Origin: Candidatus Zixiibacteriota bacterium
GTDB lineage: Bacteria > Zixibacteria > MSB-5A5 > GN15 > PGXB01
Assembly (NCBI GenBank): GCA_030591405.1
Contig: JAUVBC010000011.1
Location: 1 to 15,338 of the forward strand
Length of the DNA stretch: 15,338 bases
Direction of reading: 5' to 3'
Part shown: positions 14,316-15,338 of the stretch, piece by piece
Numbering within the stretch: position 1 is the stretch's first letter
Layout: every line of letters begins with the position of its first letter
The notes under the pieces: generated by a model
What the model saw: only the letters and a program-made list of their open reading frames with translations
Databases searched by the model: none
What the model was told of the DNA's origin: nothing
Made by a program: the position numbers and the translations under genes

Positions 14316-15338
14316 TTAACTCTTTGGTTTCGGAATACTGATGCCGAGTTTCTTTATTTTTCGATAAAGCGTTGAGGGAGTAATATTGAGTTCTTTGGCG
14401 GTATCTTTACGACTCCATTTATTTCTTTTTAAGGTAGCAATAATGAATAGCGATTCCATTTCCTTCATTGACCTTGCCACTTCAACCACCGGGATTGGTT
14501 TTCTCGTCCGTAAATCATCGGGAAAATGTTCCGGTCGAATAATACCTTTGCCGCAGAGAATAAACGCATGCTCTATAATATTTTCAAGTTCGCGGATGTT
14601 TCCGGGATAATTGTGTTTCATCAGAACTTCCATAGCAGGTGGTGATACACCAGGAATGTCTTTTTGTCGAAGACGATTAAATTGATCTATAAAATAGTCC
14701 GTCAATAAAGGGATATCTTCTCTTCTTTTACGTAAGGGGGGAAGTGTTACCTTGATTACATTTATCCGATAATAGAGATCTCTGCGAAAAATATCATCAT
14801 CCACAAGTTTATCCAGCTGACGATTTGTGGCCGCTATAATTCTGACATTGGTTTTTATGGACCTAGTACCTCCCAATGGCTCAAAGGTCTTTTCCTGAAG
14901 AACTCGTAAGAGTTTAACCTGCATTGCCGCTGATATATCGCCGATTTCATCCAGCAGTATAGTACCATTTTCCGCCAATGCAAAACGACCTTTCTTGTCT
15001 TTTTTGGCATCGGTAAAGGCACCAGCAACATAGCCGAACAATTCGGATTCAAGCAAATTATCTGGCAAGGCGCCACAATTAATGCTTATATATGGACCAT
15101 TTTTCCTCTGGCTCAGGTTATGCAGAGCTTTGGCTATAAGCTCCTTACCTGTCCCGCTTTCACCCTCAATTAGCACGGTACTGCCGCTTTCGGCAATAGT
15201 AGGGAGCAATTCAAAAAGTTCCAACATTTGCTTGCTGTGACTGATCATCCCTTCAAACGTCGATTCTTCTTGAAACTCCTTGTGTAGCCTCCTGGCAAGA
15301 TCAAGATCCCGAAATGTTTCTACACCACCAATAATCTC
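14316..15338 (-). CDS. Sigma-54-dependent transcriptional activator (PAS-linked, AAA+, Fis-type HTH), 5' end outside window
   Basis: The frame is open to the right edge; 340 residues are visible. The first ten visible residues (I-G-G-V-E-T-F-R-D-L) look like the end of a PAS domain, so a sensory PAS part should lie outside. The AAA+ domain follows, with Walker A G-E-S-G-T-G-K (59-65), the sigma-54 contact loop as G-A-F-T-D-A (106-111), Walker B T-I-L-L-D-E (126-131) and the R-R-D-L-Y-Y-R segment of the sensor region. The last 45 residues are a Fis-like HTH (W-S-R-K-D-T-A-K-E-L-N, then T-L-Y-R-K-I). The third-last loop residue is T and the next is D, not the G of GAFTGA; GAFTDA is common in PAS-linked relatives. 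The in-frame ATG at 15248 is internal and not the start. It probably activates the promoter at 14123-14138. Confidence 0.93.
   Translation of the reverse strand, partial: EIIGGVETFRDLDLARRLHKEFQEESTFEGMISHSKQMLELFELLPTIAESGSTVLIEGESGTGKELIAKALHNLSQRKNGPYISINCGALPDNLLESELFGYVAGAFTDAKKDKKGRFALAENGTILLDEIGDISAAMQVKLLRVLQEKTFEPLGGTRSIKTNVRIIAATNRQLDKLVDDDIFRRDLYYRINVIKVTLPPLRKRREDIPLLTDYFIDQFNRLRQKDIPGVSPPAMEVLMKHNYPGNIRELENIIEHAFILCGKGIIRPEHFPDDLRTRKPIPVVEVARSMKEMESLFIIATLKRNKWSRKDTAKELNITPSTLYRKIKKLGISIPKPKS

Noticed and set aside
15000..15020. GAFTDA in place of GAFTGA as loss of sigma-54 contact
   Set aside because: The variant is frequent in PAS-linked activators of this type; all other AAA+ motifs are intact.
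9004..15338. CRISPR array, prophage structural genes or insertion sequence
   Set aside because: There are no spaced direct repeats of CRISPR type, no phage structural or packaging genes and no transposase; only the recombinase remnant suggests mobility.

Overview
The window looks like a chromosomal segment of an AT-rich, diderm (Gram-negative-type) bacterium. The clues are a lipoprotein signal peptide, a protein ending in an outer-membrane Omp85/BamA-like barrel, MurA, and PAS/AAA+/Fis sigma-54 regulation. The TolB-like propeller proteins, the metalloprotease-propeller-barrel fusion and the DUF4416 gene fit the FCB superphylum or neighbouring candidate phyla (a Zixibacteria-like lineage is my guess). 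There is no rRNA or marker gene here to prove taxonomy.

Left part (1-8950) reads as core genome. A forward run holds the end of a Cys-rich protein (1-84), a DUF4416 protein (97-636), a propeller lipoprotein that overlaps it (626-1510), MurA (start revised to 1675, end 2937) and a 1098-residue secreted protease/propeller/outer-membrane-barrel fusion (2968-6264). The run closes with a clear intrinsic terminator at 6280-6319. Converging on it is a Lon-related S16 protease of the YcbZ type (6348-8825, minus strand).

At 8951-9022 lies tRNA-Glu (anticodon CTC) with its own sigma-70-type promoter. Directly behind its 3' end, and overlapping it, is the decayed stump of a large serine recombinase (9004-9627, minus). 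This marks a probable island boundary: everything from there to the right edge is on the minus strand and of accessory character.

Accessory part (9004-15338), in transcription order from the right edge: a PAS-AAA+-Fis sigma-54 activator (cut by the window edge), a DUF2173 gene preceded by a well-matched -24/-12 promoter and two phased repeat boxes, a 63-residue CxxC protein, a 57-residue SEC-C zinc protein, a methyltransferase cut off inside its SAM-binding motif, a ten-helix permease of the putative manganese transporter (DUF2899) family, a COG0731-type radical SAM enzyme, a small cupin, a tiny CxxC ORF, a DUF1858 protein, an SCP2-like small protein, and the recombinase stump. The recurring theme is small metal- or thiol-binding proteins around one permease and one radical SAM enzyme under likely sigma-54 control. 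A metal, metalloid or sulfur-species response is an inference; the sequence does not state the substrate.

No CRISPR array, rRNA gene or intact insertion sequence was seen. No gene-free stretch exceeds 300 bases; the longest is 14081-14315, which holds the candidate regulatory region for the DUF2173 gene.
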